A DNA stretch of 64,000 nucleotides from Bordetella sp. LUAb4 (lineage in GTDB: Bacteria > Pseudomonadota > Gammaproteobacteria > Burkholderiales > Burkholderiaceae_B): NCBI RefSeq assembly GCF_021325795.1, contig NZ_JAHPZX010000002.1, positions 1,054,001 through 1,118,000 of the forward strand, in the 5' to 3' direction. Numbering within the stretch: the first letter of the stretch is position 1; every line of letters starts with the position of its first letter. A program made the translations under genes and the position numbers. The notes under the pieces were generated by a model. The model made no database searches. It was not told the origin of the DNA and worked only from the letters and a program-made list of their open reading frames with translations. Positions 18,928-29,152 of this stretch are shown in pieces.

Positions 18928-19995
18928 TTATTTCGGCGCCAGGGCGGCCGGTGGTGCTGACGGCGGGACGTACTCCGTCGACTTCGCCAGATGCTCCAGC
19001 GTGGAGGACGGCACCTCGCCCAGCGCGGTCACCCAGAAATCGCCAATGCGCGTGCCATAGACGCTGACGGCGCCGCGCCGATACGCCCCGTGGGGCTGGC
19101 GGCTGTTGCGCTTCTTGTCGAACGGCTCGATGAATACGGAAATGGCGGCCAGGCCATCGGACAGAACCAATTGGCTGACCGAGTCGCTATGCCCCAGAAG
19201 ACGTCCCACTTGTGACACCTGCACGAAGCCAGGCGGCACGGGAATGCGCCAGCCCTGCGCGGCCAGGTCGATCGGCTGCAGCGTCGCCTGCTGCACCTTC
19301 CAATCCTTGTAGGGCCAGTGCGACTCCAGCATCTTGCCGTCGACATCCTTGCCCAGTCGCAGCGAGGTGAACGTAACCTGTTCGACCACGCTATTGGCGC
19401 CGGACAGCGTCTGCGCCTTCAGCAGCAGGTCATTCTGTTGGTCGGCGCACAAACGGTAACCATAACGCGCCTTGTCCAACGGCTCAATGGTGATCATGCG
19501 GCATTCGCGGCCGGCCACACGGCGCGGCGCGACCTCGCTATAGACCTGGTAGAAGCGCGTCACCGCGGCGGGCGAACCCAGCAGCAAACCCGGGAAGCGA
19601 TCGGCGCGGCGCTGTTGCACCAGCACGGTCTTACGCTCGGGCACCAGGCACTGCACGTCGTCGTTGTGGCGCAGATATTCGCGCGGCTGGCCGTCCAGCA
19701 CTTCGAGGCGTTCACGCTCGCCACTGCCGTCGACCATGTGTATCAGCCGCGAGGATTGAATCAACTCGCCTTGCTGATAGGTGAAGATGCCCGAATAGTC
19801 CAGCTTGCGGGCGGCTTCCTGGATGCGCGACAACAGCGCCTGCGCTTCCTCCGCCGCCAGCGGCATGCGTGCGGCCGCCGGGTTGACCTGCGCGTGCGCC
19901 AGGCTGCTACCGAGGCAGCCCAGCAGGGCCACGAACGACAGGCTCATCGCCCGGGAGATCCCGCGCAGACTAGGCATCCCCAACGTCGCGATCAT
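18928..19995 (-). CDS. mucB: sigma-E regulatory protein MucB/RseB
   Basis: A periplasmic anti-sigma modulator of 355 aa with an N-terminal signal peptide ending near SSLAHAQ. It binds RseA and senses envelope damage (LPS or lipoprotein mislocalisation in the E. coli homologue). The MucB/RseB N-terminal domain shows KLDYSGIFTYQQG and RLIHMVDGSGERERLE. The start is the ATG at 19995, whose A is shared with the rseA TGA. The longer open frame to 20184 overlaps rseA and is rejected. Confidence 0.93.
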   Translation of the reverse strand: MIATLGMPSLRGISRAMSLSFVALLGCLGSSLAHAQVNPAAARMPLAAEEAQALLSRIQEAARKLDYSGIFTYQQGELIQSSRLIHMVDGSGERERLEVLDGQPREYLRHNDDVQCLVPERKTVLVQQRRADRFPGLLLGSPAAVTRFYQVYSEVAPRRVAGRECRMITIEPLDKARYGYRLCADQQNDLLLKAQTLSGANSVVEQVTFTSLRLGKDVDGKMLESHWPYKDWKVQQATLQPIDLAAQGWRIPVPPGFVQVSQVGRLLGHSDSVSQLVLSDGLAAISVFIEPFDKKRNSRQPHGAYRRGAVSVYGTRIGDFWVTALGEVPSSTLEHLAKSTEYVPPSAPPAALAPK

Positions 19996-20522
19996 CAGCG
20001 CCCTGCCCCCAGATCGAAGGAAACCTGGCGGATGGCGCTGGGGCCGGCCATTTGCATGTGTGCTTCCAGATAATCGCTGAGCACGGGTTCCTCGGCGGAA
20101 GCGCCCACGGGGGTGGCATCGGCAATGACACGGGTTTCCTGCAGCGGGGCATTGCCGCCGAACAGCGAGGGCTGCGCCACCCAAACCACTGAAGCCACCG
20201 CGGCGGCCACGGCCGCGCTGGACAGGCCCAGCCGCCAGGCCGGGCGCGCGAAACGGCGTTTGCGCGGCGCCGCCACGATGGTCAGCTCGTTATCCAGCGC
20301 TGCCGCCAGGCGAGCGCGAAACGCGGGCGTGGGCGTAATCGACAGTTCGGGATTGCGCAGGACGTCGCCTATCAAATGGTAGGTGTCCCAGGTTTCACGG
20401 CCTTCGGCGACTTCCAGGCCGTCGAGCCATTCCTCGGAACCCTCGCCATCCATCCAGGCCGACACCGACGCTTCCCAGGACGCTTCTTCCTCGGACAGGG
20501 CGGACGGTTCTGTGTGTTGCAT
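19995..20522 (-). CDS. rseA: anti-sigma factor RseA/MucA
   Basis: A single-pass inner-membrane anti-sigma factor of 175 aa from the ATG at 20522. The N-terminal cytoplasmic domain has the RseA pattern (VSAWMDGE, then ETWDTYHLIGDVLR). A basic stretch precedes one hydrophobic segment at about residues 95-115. A periplasmic tail follows. It sequesters RpoE until regulated proteolysis. It starts 13 bp after rpoE and shares one base with mucB, so stoichiometry is probably translationally coupled. Confidence 0.93.
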   Translation of the reverse strand: MQHTEPSALSEEEASWEASVSAWMDGEGSEEWLDGLEVAEGRETWDTYHLIGDVLRNPELSITPTPAFRARLAAALDNELTIVAAPRKRRFARPAWRLGLSSAAVAAAVASVVWVAQPSLFGGNAPLQETRVIADATPVGASAEEPVLSDYLEAHMQMAGPSAIRQVSFDLGAGR

Positions 20523-20535
20523 GATGACTTGCTCC

Positions 20536-21135
20536 TTACCAGCGACGATCGGCATCGTTGCCGAGCATGGGCCGCAAACGGGCGGCGACGGCCTCGCGCG
20601 CACGAAAAATTCGTGAACGCACAGTGCCGATGGGACATCCCATGCTCTGGGCGATGTCTTCGTAACTCATTCCTTCAATTTCCCGCAGGATGATCGCCGT
20701 ACGCAACTCCTCCGGCAACGCCTCGATGGCGGCGTTGACCGTCTCGGCAATCTCGCGGCTGGCGACCATGGATTCCGGGGTGCTTATATCGCTTAGGTTG
20801 TCCGCTTCGTTAAAAGTTTCACCATCTTCGTTTTCCAGCGCGGTCGGCGCACTGGGACGGCGCCCGCTGGAAGCCAGCCAGTTACGCGCGGTGTTGATGG
20901 CGATGCGGTACAGCCAGGTATAAAAAGCACTTTCGCCGCGGAACTGCGGCAAGGCCCGATAGGCCTTGATGAAAGCTTCCTGGGCGACATCCTCGATTTC
21001 CGACGGGTCGCGGATCATGCGCGAGAGCAAGCGCATGATCTTGCGCTGATACTTCATGACCAGCAGATCGAAAGCTTTCTTGTCGCCCCGTTGGACTCGG
21101 GCGACCAGCTCGGCGTCGATTTCACGCTCGCTCAT
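20536..21135 (-). CDS. rpoE: RNA polymerase sigma-E factor (AlgU)
   Basis: An ECF sigma factor of 199 aa. Region 2 (DLLVMKYQRKIMRLLSRM, then FIKAYRALPQFRGES-FYTWLYRIA) and region 4 (LPEELRTAIILREIEG-SYEDIAQ-GCPIGTVRSR) are textbook. It directs envelope-stress genes, including probably its own operon. The true start is the ATG at 21135; the longer frame runs back through the upstream gene. Its ATG overlaps that gene's stop by 4 bp. Confidence 0.96.
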   Translation of the reverse strand: MSEREIDAELVARVQRGDKKAFDLLVMKYQRKIMRLLSRMIRDPSEIEDVAQEAFIKAYRALPQFRGESAFYTWLYRIAINTARNWLASSGRRPSAPTALENEDGETFNEADNLSDISTPESMVASREIAETVNAAIEALPEELRTAIILREIEGMSYEDIAQSMGCPIGTVRSRIFRAREAVAARLRPMLGNDADRRW

Positions 21136-21695
21136 ACGGCCCCCGTTTCCGCGGCTGCCGTTGCGGGTATCGCGGCCCGCCGGCCGCGCAGCGGCCCGGG
21201 CACGCGGCGCAGGCTTCGCTGGCACGACAGGTTCAGGCGGCGCCAGGCCGGCGCCGGCAGCGCATCCTGCCAGACAGTGAAAGAAACCCGGCGCGTCGAG
21301 AATGGCCCTGAATCGCATGCAGGGCGACTCAGCCCCACGGGTAAATCTCCCTGCAAGGCCAGGCAGCGCCAGCCGCGCGTCGCCGCGCGCAGGGACAGCG
21401 GACGCCAACCCTGGCGTGCGCGTATGTAAAGGGCGTGGTCCGCGGTGAACAACAAGGCACGCACGGCAGGCCCACGCCGCAAGGCGAACGCCTGCCGCAA
21501 CATGGCCGGCATGCCCAGCACGACAGCCGCCAGCACCAACGGCCAGGCCAGCCCCGCGGGCAGTCCCAGCCATGTCAGTGCGAAAGCGGCGGCCGCGCCA
21601 CCGAGCCAGCGCAGCGCCGGCTCGGCCAAAGTGACCCAGCGCGGCTGTACCACCGGCACGCGCAAGGTCCAGCCATAAAGCTGTCCGGGGCCCAA
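21132..21695 (-). CDS. YgfX/CptA-like membrane protein
   Basis: About 187 aa, lying between fabF and rpoE. It has two adjacent hydrophobic segments (LGGAAAAFALTWLGLP and LAWPLVLAAVVLG), then a soluble domain that ends RVSFTVWQDALPAPAWRRL. That ending is like the YgfX/CptA family, whose genes often sit near rpoE or sdhE. The assignment rests on topology and the C-terminal motif only. No ATG exists before the membrane segments; I chose the TTG at 21695, directly after the fabF stop with AAGG upstream. TTG/GTG codons near 21670 are alternatives. Ends with a 4-bp overlap into rpoE. Confidence 0.55.
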   Translation of the reverse strand: MGPGQLYGWTLRVPVVQPRWVTLAEPALRWLGGAAAAFALTWLGLPAGLAWPLVLAAVVLGMPAMLRQAFALRRGPAVRALLFTADHALYIRARQGWRPLSLRAATRGWRCLALQGDLPVGLSRPACDSGPFSTRRVSFTVWQDALPAPAWRRLNLSCQRSLRRVPGPLRGRRAAIPATAAAETGAV

Positions 21696-21696
21696 A

Positions 21697-22926
21697 TCAG
21701 ACCTTGCGAACAGCCATCGACCCGTTCGTTCCGCCAAACCCGAAGGAATTGGACAACGCAACGTTGATCTTCATCTGCCGCGCCTCGTTGGCGCAGTAGT
21801 CCAGGTCGCACTCGGGGTCCTGGTTGAAGATGTTGATCGTGGGCGGAGACACTTGGTTGTACACGGCCAAGGTCGTGAATACGGCCTCGATGCCACCGGC
21901 GGCACCCAGCAGGTGACCGGTCATCGACTTGGTCGAGTTCACCACCAGCTTGTGGGCGTGGTCGCCGAAAGCCAGCTTCAAGGCTTCGGTTTCATTCTTG
22001 TCACCCAGCGGCGTCGAAGTGCCGTGGGCGTTGACATAATCCACGTCCTGCGGATTCAGGCCGCCATCGCGCAAGGCGTTGACCACGCCGCGGCGCGGGC
22101 CGTCCTTGTCCGGTGCAGTGATGTGATAAGCGTCGGAACTCATGCCGTAGCCGACGAATTCGCCGTAGATGCGCGCGCCGCGCTTCTTGGCGTGTTCGTA
22201 TTCTTCCAGCACCACCACGCCGGCGCCCTCGCCCAGCACGAAGCCATCACGGTCGACATCCCAAGGACGCGACGCCGTGGCCGGATCATCGTTGCGGGTG
22301 GACAGCGCGCGCATGGCGGCAAAACCGCCGATACCCAGAGGCGAAACGGTGGACTCGGCACCGCCGGCGACCATCACGTCGGCATCGCCATAGGCGATCA
22401 GGCGAGCGGAATCACCGATGCTGTGCAGACCCGTCGTGCACGCGGAAACCACCGCGTAGCTGGGGCCTTTCATGCCGTACTTGATCGACAGTTGGCCGGA
22501 GATCAGGTTGATCAGCGACCCTGGAACGAAGAACGGCGAGATACGGCGCGGACCGCGCTCGAGATAATCGGTCTGGGTCTCTTCGATGCGGGGCAAGCCG
22601 CCGATCCCCGAGCCGATGATGACGCCGATACGTTCGGCATTTTCCTCGGTCACTTCCAGACCGCAGTCTTGCCAGGCTTGCACGCCAGCCGCCACGCCGT
22701 AATGGATGAAGGTATCCATCTGACGCGCTTCTTTCACAGGCATGATTTGCGTGATGTCGAAGTTCTTCACTTCGCCGGCAATATGCGTGGTCAAGGCGCT
22801 GGGGTCGAAACGGCTGATGCGGCTGATGCCAGAACGTCCGTTGACGATATTGTCCCAGGCGGTAGCAATGTCGTTCCCAACGGGGCAGACAATACCCAGT
22901 CCGGTGATGACGACGCGTCGTTTCAC
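21697..22926 (-). CDS. fabF: 3-oxoacyl-ACP synthase II
   Basis: The elongating condensing enzyme of fatty-acid synthesis, 409 aa. The catalytic Cys is in [11 protein letters not shown] and the two His residues are in [11 protein letters not shown] and [12 protein letters not shown] chose the GTG at 22926 (V-K-R-R-V-V-I-T-G), which matches the family start and has GAGGAG 9 bp upstream. The open frame runs on to 22995 without similarity. It follows acpP in the usual acpP-fabF order. Confidence 0.95.
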   Translation of the reverse strand: MKRRVVITGLGIVCPVGNDIATAWDNIVNGRSGISRISRFDPSALTTHIAGEVKNFDITQIMPVKEARQMDTFIHYGVAAGVQAWQDCGLEVTEENAERIGVIIGSGIGGLPRIEETQTDYLERGPRRISPFFVPGSLINLISGQLSIKYGMKGPSYAVVSACTTGLHSIGDSARLIAYGDADVMVAGGAESTVSPLGIGGFAAMRALSTRNDDPATASRPWDVDRDGFVLGEGAGVVVLEEYEHAKKRGARIYGEFVGYGMSSDAYHITAPDKDGPRRGVVNALRDGGLNPQDVDYVNAHGTSTPLGDKNETEALKLAFGDHAHKLVVNSTKSMTGHLLGAAGGIEAVFTTLAVYNQVSPPTINIFNQDPECDLDYCANEARQMKINVALSNSFGFGGTNGSMAVRKV

Positions 22927-23091
22927 GGATGACTCCTCAAACAGACAAAACAAAGGCGGTTTGGAACATGCCGCCCGCGCGGCACGCGAAAACACGGGAT
23001 CCGCCGGAGAGACGAGCTACGAGAGCCGCGCTCAGGCATGGACTGAATAGCCCCAACCCCGCGCGATCGCGCGGTATGTTCGAAAACCGCC

Positions 23092-23115
23092 CTGGTTCCC
23101 GCCAGCGGGACCAGG
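23092..23115 (-). terminator. possible terminator or attenuator after acpP
   Basis: An inverted repeat CTGGT(T)CCCGC/GCGGGACCAG with one bulge, followed on the minus strand by GGGCGGTTTT. It lies 28 bp past the acpP stop and could set the high acpP to fabF ratio. A separate perfect palindrome CCGCGCGATCGCGCGG lies at 23059-23074. Confidence 0.4.
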
Positions 23116-23142
23116 TCCCACCGCGGGGAAGGAAAGGCCAGC

Positions 23143-23382
23143 TTACTGCTTACCGTGCGAATTGATGTAATCGATCGCTTGTTGCACGTTCGTGATCTTT
23201 TCGGCTTCTTCGTCGGGGATCTCGGTCTCGAATTCGTCTTCGAGGGCCATGACCAGCTCAACCATGTCGAGCGAATCGGCACCGAGGTCGTCAAGAAAGG
23301 AAGATTCGTTCTTGATCTCGGCTTCATTGACGCCAAGTTGTTCAGCGACGATCTTCTTGACGCGCTGTTCGATGCTTTCCAT
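23143..23382 (-). CDS. acpP: acyl carrier protein
   Basis: The small acidic carrier of fatty-acid synthesis, 79 aa from the ATG at 23382. The phosphopantetheine attachment Ser is in [12 protein letters not shown]. The start [12 protein letters not shown] is the family start; the frame extends to 23439 through non-coding sequence. A 211-bp gap separates it from fabG upstream, long enough for its own promoter, which fits the very high expression this protein needs. Confidence 0.97.
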   Translation of the reverse strand: MESIEQRVKKIVAEQLGVNEAEIKNESSFLDDLGADSLDMVELVMALEDEFETEIPDEEAEKITNVQQAIDYINSHGKQ

Positions 23383-23593
23383 GCAGATCTCCAATTGGGA
23401 AAAATCCCGCGAATTATAGCCAAGCGCAGAGGAATGCAAACGCCGGACCGTGAGAAAAAACTTATCCCTGATACGTATTGAACCGGGATACGCGAACGCC
23501 GGATTTGGCGTTCTTTGCGACGAACCTCGTGCATCGTCGGCTTACCCACTTCGATCTTTCGGGTGAACCGCAGTGAACGAGGCCCGCAGAAAA

Positions 23594-24337
23594 TTACATA
23601 TACATCCCGCCGTTCACGTGCAAAGTCGTGCCGGTAATGTAACCGGCATGCGAACTGGCCAAAAAAGCCACCGCATGCGCGATATCCGACGGCGAACCCA
23701 GACGGCCCAACGGAATCTGTTGCAGCAGCGCGGCGGTCTGGGCTTCGCCCAGGACGCGGGTCATGTCCGTATCGACAAAGCCCGGTGCCACGCAATTGAC
23801 GGTAATACCACGACTGCCCAACTCACGCGCCAGGGCGCGTGACATGCCGGCCACGCCCGCCTTGGCGGCAGCGTAGTTGGCTTGCCCGGCATTGCCCGAA
23901 GAACCCACCACCGACGTGACGTTGATGATACGGCCCCAACGCGCCTTCATCATCACACGCATGACGCCGCGCGACAGACGGAAGACAGCGGCCAGGTTGG
24001 TGTCGATCACCGCATCCCAGTCGTCGTCCTTCATGCGCATGGCCAGCGTATCGCGCGTGATCCCGGCATTATTGACCAGGATGTGCGGGCCGCCCTCTTT
24101 GGCCAGCGTCTCGAGCAGGCTGTCGCAAGCCTGGACATCGGTGACGTTCAGCACCACGCCACGGCCACCTTGCGGGGCCAGGGCTTCATTGATCGACTGC
24201 GCGCCGGCTTCGGACGTGGCCGTGCCGACCACGGTAGCGCCGCGCGCGGCCAGCTCTTGCGCGATCGCTTTGCCGATGCCACGGGTGGCGCCGGTCACCA
24301 GCGCCAGTTTGCCTTGCAGGTCCATTGCATTGTCCAT
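23594..24337 (-). CDS. fabG: 3-oxoacyl-ACP reductase
   Basis: An NADPH-dependent SDR of 247 aa that reduces the 3-oxoacyl-ACP intermediate. It has the TGATRGIG cofactor motif, NNAG and the Tyr/Lys pair in ANYAAAKAG, and it ends GTTLHVNGGMYM. I chose the ATG at 24337; a second ATG at 24325 is possible, and the upstream TTG at 24352 overlaps fabD. It starts 1 bp after the fabD stop. Confidence 0.95.
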   Translation of the reverse strand: MDNAMDLQGKLALVTGATRGIGKAIAQELAARGATVVGTATSEAGAQSINEALAPQGGRGVVLNVTDVQACDSLLETLAKEGGPHILVNNAGITRDTLAMRMKDDDWDAVIDTNLAAVFRLSRGVMRVMMKARWGRIINVTSVVGSSGNAGQANYAAAKAGVAGMSRALARELGSRGITVNCVAPGFVDTDMTRVLGEAQTAALLQQIPLGRLGSPSDIAHAVAFLASSHAGYITGTTLHVNGGMYM

Positions 24338-24338
24338 A

Positions 24339-25274
24339 TCAGTTGCCACCAAGCTGCGTCAGCGCGGCGTCCAGGGAGGCCGGGTCGGTAATGGCCAGAC
24401 CCGTGAGTTCGCCATCGATACGCTTGATCAGGCCCGCCAGCACTTTACCGGGACCGCATTCGACGACGTGGGTCACGCCCTGCTCTTTGATGGCGCGGAT
24501 GGTTTCCACCCAGCGCACGGGATGCCATGCCTGGCGCACCAGGGCATCGCGAATGGACGCGGCATCGCTAGGCGACAGCACGTCCACGTTGTTGATCACG
24601 GGAATCGCCGGCGCATTGACGACCACGTCGTTCAAGGCTTTGGAGAGCACCGCGGCGGCCGGCTGCAGCAGGCTGGAGTGGAACGGCGCCGACACCGGCA
24701 GTATGACGGCGCGCTTGGCGCCGGCCGCCTTGGCGGCCTCGCACGCGCGCTCGACCGCGGCCTTGTGGCCGGCGATCACGACTTGCGCGGGCGCATTGAA
24801 ATTGACGGCTTCGACGATCTCACCCTGCGCGCCTTGGACGCAAGCGGCGCGGACCGCGTCGTCGTCCAGGCCCAGAATGGCGGCCATGGCACCGGTGCCC
24901 ACGGGCACGGCGGCCTGCATCGCGTCGGCGCGGATGCGCACCAGGCACACGGCATCTTCCAATTGCAAGGCGCCAGCGGCGGTCAGCGCGGCATATTCAC
25001 CCAGGCTGTGCCCGGCCACCACTTCCGGCAGCGGACCACCCGCGGCACGCCAGGCGGCGAAGAACGCCACCCCGGCCGTCAGCATGGCGGGTTGGGTATT
25101 GGTGGTCAGATTGAGCTGCTCGGCGGGCCCCTGGCCGATCAGCGCGGCCAGGTCCTGGCCCAGCGCCGCGCTGGCGCGCGCCACCGTGTCGGCGACGGCC
25201 GCGTTACCAGCCCAGGCATCGAGCATGCCGACCGATTGAGAGCCCTGCCCAGGGAATACGAAAGCGATCTTCAT
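24339..25274 (-). CDS. fabD: malonyl-CoA:ACP acyltransferase
   Basis: It transfers malonyl from CoA to ACP to feed chain elongation; 311 aa. FVFPGQGSQSVGM at the N-terminus, the nucleophile Ser in GHSLGEYAAL and the His in PVSAPFHSSLL are all present. It lies 12 bp after fabH and abuts fabG. Confidence 0.96.
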   Translation of the reverse strand: MKIAFVFPGQGSQSVGMLDAWAGNAAVADTVARASAALGQDLAALIGQGPAEQLNLTTNTQPAMLTAGVAFFAAWRAAGGPLPEVVAGHSLGEYAALTAAGALQLEDAVCLVRIRADAMQAAVPVGTGAMAAILGLDDDAVRAACVQGAQGEIVEAVNFNAPAQVVIAGHKAAVERACEAAKAAGAKRAVILPVSAPFHSSLLQPAAAVLSKALNDVVVNAPAIPVINNVDVLSPSDAASIRDALVRQAWHPVRWVETIRAIKEQGVTHVVECGPGKVLAGLIKRIDGELTGLAITDPASLDAALTQLGGN

Positions 25275-25286
25275 TTTTTAGCGGAA

Positions 25287-26276
25287 TTACCGTTTTGTGG
25301 CTGTCATTCTGGCAAGGACCGAACCCCAGGTAAAGCCACCTCCCACGCCTTGCATGAGCACGGTGCAACCGGCGGGGACGCGGCCTTCACGGCGCGCGGC
25401 GTCCAAAGCCAGCGGCACGCTGGCGGCCGAGGTGTTCGCGTGGCGATCCACCGTGACGACCAGCTTTTCCGCGGGCAGGTTCAGCTTGCGAGCAAGGAAA
25501 TTCAGGATGCGCACATTGGCCTGGTGCGGGATCAGCAGATCGATGTCGTCCAGCGTCAAACCGGCTTCGTCGCAAACATCGCGCGCGGAGCGGTCGAGCA
25601 CGGTGACAGCCTGCTTGAACACAGCCTGGCCATCCATACGCAGGAAGGGGTCGCCCACCACTTCGCCATAGGCGACGTTGCCGGCGGCGCAAAGAATCTT
25701 GGTCTGGCTGCCGTCGGCGCGCAGTTGCGCGGCAAGAATGCCCGGCTCATCGGATGCGCTCAACACCACGGCGCCGGCGCCATCGCCGAACAGCACGCAA
25801 GTGGAACGGTCGTTCCAGTCGAGTATGCGGGAAAAGACTTCGGCACCGATGACCAGCGCGTGACGCGACCGGCCCGCCCGCACGAAGCTGTCGGCCGTGG
25901 TCAGGGCATACACGAAGCCGCTGCACACCGCCTGCACGTCGAAGGCGGCGCCACCCTTGATGCCCAATTTGTCCTGCACCAGGCAGGCCGTGCTGGGGAA
26001 AACGAAATCAGGGGTAGACGTGGCGACCACGATCAGGTCGATATCGCCGGGCTGCAGGCCGGCATCTTCGATGGCGCGACGCGCGGCCTCGGTAGCCAGC
26101 ATGCTGGTGGTGACACCGCGCTCGGCGATGTGACGCTGGCGGATGCCCGTGCGTTCGACGATCCACTCGTCCGACGTGACGATATCGCGTTGGGCCAGTT
26201 CAGCCGCCAACTCGTCATTGGACACGATGCGCGGGGGCAGGAAGCTGCCCGTGCCGACGATGGTCGAATACTGCAT
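25287..26276 (-). CDS. fabH: 3-oxoacyl-ACP synthase III
   Basis: The initiating condensing enzyme, 329 aa, joining acetyl-CoA with malonyl-ACP. The catalytic Cys is in [12 protein letters not shown] and the His in [10 protein letters not shown]. The start at 26276 ([15 protein letters not shown]) fits the family. The frame runs back to a TTG at 26291 that overlaps plsX. Third gene of the plsX-fabH-fabD-fabG run. Confidence 0.95.
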   Translation of the reverse strand: MQYSTIVGTGSFLPPRIVSNDELAAELAQRDIVTSDEWIVERTGIRQRHIAERGVTTSMLATEAARRAIEDAGLQPGDIDLIVVATSTPDFVFPSTACLVQDKLGIKGGAAFDVQAVCSGFVYALTTADSFVRAGRSRHALVIGAEVFSRILDWNDRSTCVLFGDGAGAVVLSASDEPGILAAQLRADGSQTKILCAAGNVAYGEVVGDPFLRMDGQAVFKQAVTVLDRSARDVCDEAGLTLDDIDLLIPHQANVRILNFLARKLNLPAEKLVVTVDRHANTSAASVPLALDAARREGRVPAGCTVLMQGVGGGFTWGSVLARMTATKR

Positions 26277-26287
26277 GGAATTCTGTT

Positions 26288-27352
26288 TCAAGCGGAGTCT
26301 CCCGCCGCGCGCGGCAATGCCGTCGCCACATTGTTGGTATGCACGCTCTGGTGTATCTGCGCCACGCTTTGCATGATGCGTTCCAACAGCCTGCTGGCCA
26401 CCGCCTCGCGGGCACGCTGCAAGGCGAAGCCGAAGGCATAGACGTCAGCCGAACCGTGGCTCTTGATGACTACCCCACGCAGCCCCAACAGGGCCGCGCC
26501 GTTGTAGCGCCGGTTATCGACCCGGCGCCGCAAGCGATTGAGGACGGGCGACGCAATCGCGCCCACCAACAGCGTGATCAGATTGCGCTTGAACTCTTCG
26601 CGGATGACGCTGCTCATCATCTTGGCCAGGCCTTCGACGGACTTCAGCACCACATTGCCGACGAAGCCGTCACAAACGACGACGTCCACCGTACCCTTGA
26701 AAATATCATTGCCTTCCACGTTGCCATGGAAATTCAAGGGACTGGCGCGCAGCAGCTCGGCGGCCTCTTTGACGACCTCGTTGCCCTTGATCACTTCCTC
26801 GCCGATATTCAGCAGGCCGACCTTGGGCCGTTCGCAATGATCGAGGGCCTGCGCAAGCGCGGTACCCATGATGGCGAACTGCAACAGATGCTCAGCACTG
26901 CAATCGACGTTCGCGCCCAGGTCGAGCACCGTGGTAGCTCGGCCTTCCTGGTTGGGAATGGACGTGGCAATGGCTGGCCGATCAATGCCATCCATGGTCT
27001 TGAGCACATAGCGCGAGATCGCCATCCATGCACCGGTATTACCGGCAGACACGCACGCGTCGGCCCGACCGTCCTTGACAGCCTGGGCAGCCAGGCGCAT
27101 GGACGAATCTTTTTTGCGGCGCAGCGCGACTTCCACCGGATCGTCCATCGCGACGACCTCGGAGGCCGGCACGATCTCGATCCGGTCACGCGGCACGTCC
27201 CGCGACGCAGCCAATGCCTTTTCGATGGCATCGGGCAAGCCGACCAGCAGCAGCTGGGTGTCGGGAAATTGCCGCGCGAACGCGATGGACGCGGGTATGG
27301 TCGTGGGCAGGCCTATATCGCCGCCCATGCAGTCAATGGCGATGCGTATCAC
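26288..27352 (-). CDS. plsX: phosphate acyltransferase PlsX
   Basis: It makes acyl-phosphate from acyl-ACP for phospholipid synthesis; about 354 aa. The N-terminal [12 protein letters not shown] and the motifs [11 protein letters not shown] and [13 protein letters not shown] are typical. Start codon uncertain: GTG at 27352 matches the family start (V-I-R-I-A-I-D), TTG at 27361 is the alternative. It lies behind rpmF, the conserved yceD-rpmF-plsX order. Confidence 0.94.
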   Translation of the reverse strand: MIRIAIDCMGGDIGLPTTIPASIAFARQFPDTQLLLVGLPDAIEKALAASRDVPRDRIEIVPASEVVAMDDPVEVALRRKKDSSMRLAAQAVKDGRADACVSAGNTGAWMAISRYVLKTMDGIDRPAIATSIPNQEGRATTVLDLGANVDCSAEHLLQFAIMGTALAQALDHCERPKVGLLNIGEEVIKGNEVVKEAAELLRASPLNFHGNVEGNDIFKGTVDVVVCDGFVGNVVLKSVEGLAKMMSSVIREEFKRNLITLLVGAIASPVLNRLRRRVDNRRYNGAALLGLRGVVIKSHGSADVYAFGFALQRAREAVASRLLERIMQSVAQIHQSVHTNNVATALPRAAGDSA

Positions 27353-27411
27353 GGGGGCCAAGTATCAGCGCCAGCCTAACGAAGGGATCCGGTCACGCGT
27401 TACGCGGTGAC

Positions 27412-27594
27412 TTATTCGTCGTTCTTGGTCTTGATGACCTTGCGGCCACGGTAAAAACCGTTCGGGCTGATGTGGTGACGCAGATGCGTTTCACCCGTGT
27501 TCGGCTCGATCGCGGTCGACGGACCGGTCAGGAAATCGTGCGAGCGGTGCATACCGCGCTTCGAGGGGGACTTCTTGTTTTGTTGAACAGCCAT
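27412..27594 (-). CDS. rpmF: 50S ribosomal protein L32
   Basis: A 60-aa large-subunit protein starting [20 protein letters not shown], with AGGAG 9 bp before the ATG at 27594. The four-Cys zinc ribbon found in some L32 proteins is absent (the cysteine-free form). The frame continues to 27651 without support. Confidence 0.96.
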   Translation of the reverse strand: MAVQQNKKSPSKRGMHRSHDFLTGPSTAIEPNTGETHLRHHISPNGFYRGRKVIKTKNDE

Positions 27595-27647
27595 GATGAC
27601 TCCTAGAATCGGGGCGCATTGTACGCGATGCAGCCCGAATGTTGATC

Positions 27648-28292
27648 TCAATCTTTGTGCTTCAGTTTTTCCAGCACCGCGAACGGTGATGGACGCTTGA
27701 CAGGTTCGGACGTTTCTTCGCCTGTCTTACCCTCCGTACCAGGACAAACTTCATGCCTGGGCACGTAGGGGATATTCAAAATCAGTTCATCTTCAACCTG
27801 GGACAGCACGTCGAAACGATGCGACCCCACTACTTTTTCCGGGGCCGCCGCGCCGGAACCCGGCTCGCCGTCCTCATCGATCCCCTCACCCTCTTCATCG
27901 TCGTCGTCCTGACCGCTGAAAACGCTGTCTTCGTCCAAGTCGGCTTCGCTGCGCACCAAATGCAGCGTCACCTCGGCATCGATGGGAAACGCAAAGGGTT
28001 CCAAGCAACGCTGGCAGATCAGCATCGGGCTGGCCTGCAAGCGCAGCTTCAGCAAATACTCTCCCGTGCTGCCCTGCGCCCCCTGCACCTGCCAACGCAA
28101 CTCACCACGTTCGCCTTCAAGCTGCTGGGGCAGGCCTTCAACGGCGCGCAACATCCGCGCCAGCGGCACACTCCCCTCGGCTTGCTTGCCCTGACGGACA
28201 AACGCAAACGCGTCGATAAAGAAACCAGTCGATTCTTTCGAAGCAACCGCGGTCGGCGCAGCGGAAGCAACGCCCTTGCCGGACTTGGCCAT
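27648..28292 (-). CDS. yceD: YceD/DUF177 family protein
   Basis: A 214-aa protein of the DUF177 family (YceD), which in several bacteria sits before rpmF and is linked to 23S rRNA accumulation. The Cys pair in [12 protein letters not shown] and the following beta segment are the family core. An acidic low-complexity loop ([16 protein letters not shown]) lies in the second half. It starts the leftward lipid-synthesis block; its stop lies 54 bp before the rpmF start. Confidence 0.85.
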   Translation of the reverse strand: MAKSGKGVASAAPTAVASKESTGFFIDAFAFVRQGKQAEGSVPLARMLRAVEGLPQQLEGERGELRWQVQGAQGSTGEYLLKLRLQASPMLICQRCLEPFAFPIDAEVTLHLVRSEADLDEDSVFSGQDDDDEEGEGIDEDGEPGSGAAAPEKVVGSHRFDVLSQVEDELILNIPYVPRHEVCPGTEGKTGEETSEPVKRPSPFAVLEKLKHKD

Positions 28293-28540
28293 GGCTTACC
28301 TCACTACACTAGCCGTCGTGAATCAAAGCAGAAACTGGATCAATACGGATCAACTTCGTCCAACCAGTTCCTCAGATCGAGAGATCCAGCCCAAGAGCGA
28401 TTCCCATACGCGGGAGTCGCGGCCTGGGGTAAGCACCTGGCAGCTTCACTAAGTCGCGCTTCGGCCACTTAGAAACTGCAAGGAAAATCCCGCGAAACGT
28501 TAGATAATACTGCGACTTACGCCATAACGTCAAACCAAGC

Positions 28541-29152
28541 ATGACTATTCCCCCACGCCGCCTGATTCTTGCCTCGACCTCAATATACCGTCGAGAACTG
28601 CTGTCGCGCCTGCGACTGCCCTTTGACGTGGCGCCGCCCATGGTCGATGAAACGCCGGAGCCTGGCGAAGGCCCGGCCAACCTGGCGGTACGCCTGGCAC
28701 TGGCCAAGGCCGAGGCCGTGGCGCGACAGCACCCGGGTGCGGTCGTGATCGGCTCGGACCAGGTGGCGACAGTCGATGGCACCCCCATCGGCAAGCCAGG
28801 TGATTTTGCCCGCGCCCAGCGTCAATTGCGCAGCCTGTCCGGACGCGAAGTCGAGTTCCATACCGCCCTGGCCGTCACCAATGGGCAGCGCGTCGCCCAC
28901 GCGGACATCATCACTCGCTGCCGTTTCCGTGAGCTTTCCGACGCCGCCATCGAAGCCTACCTGCTGGCGGAATCACCCTATGACACCGCCGGCAGCGCCA
29001 AGGCCGAAGGCCTGGGTATCGCACTGATGGAAAGCATCCAGAGCGATGACCCCACCGCCATCATCGGCTTGCCCCTGATTGCCCTGACCAGCATGCTGAC
29101 CCTGTTCGGCCTGGATCCGCTGATGGCTGGCAACGCCCGGGCGGCCGAATGA
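28541..29152 (+). CDS. Maf-like nucleotide pyrophosphatase (YceF type)
   Basis: A house-cleaning nucleoside triphosphate pyrophosphatase of the Maf family, 203 aa. The start LILASTSIYRRELLSRL, the catalytic region VIGSDQV and the late YDTAGSAKAEG match the YceF branch, which prefers 7-methyl-GTP. It is divergent from yceD across a 248-bp gap that shows no other gene. Its stop overlaps the next start by 4 bp. Confidence 0.88.
   Translation: MTIPPRRLILASTSIYRRELLSRLRLPFDVAPPMVDETPEPGEGPANLAVRLALAKAEAVARQHPGAVVIGSDQVATVDGTPIGKPGDFARAQRQLRSLSGREVEFHTALAVTNGQRVAHADIITRCRFRELSDAAIEAYLLAESPYDTAGSAKAEGLGIALMESIQSDDPTAIIGLPLIALTSMLTLFGLDPLMAGNARAAE

Noticed and set aside
23877-26441. 854-aa plus-strand open frame over fabG, fabD and fabH
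   Set aside because: Antisense shadow; spans three clear genes and their gaps.
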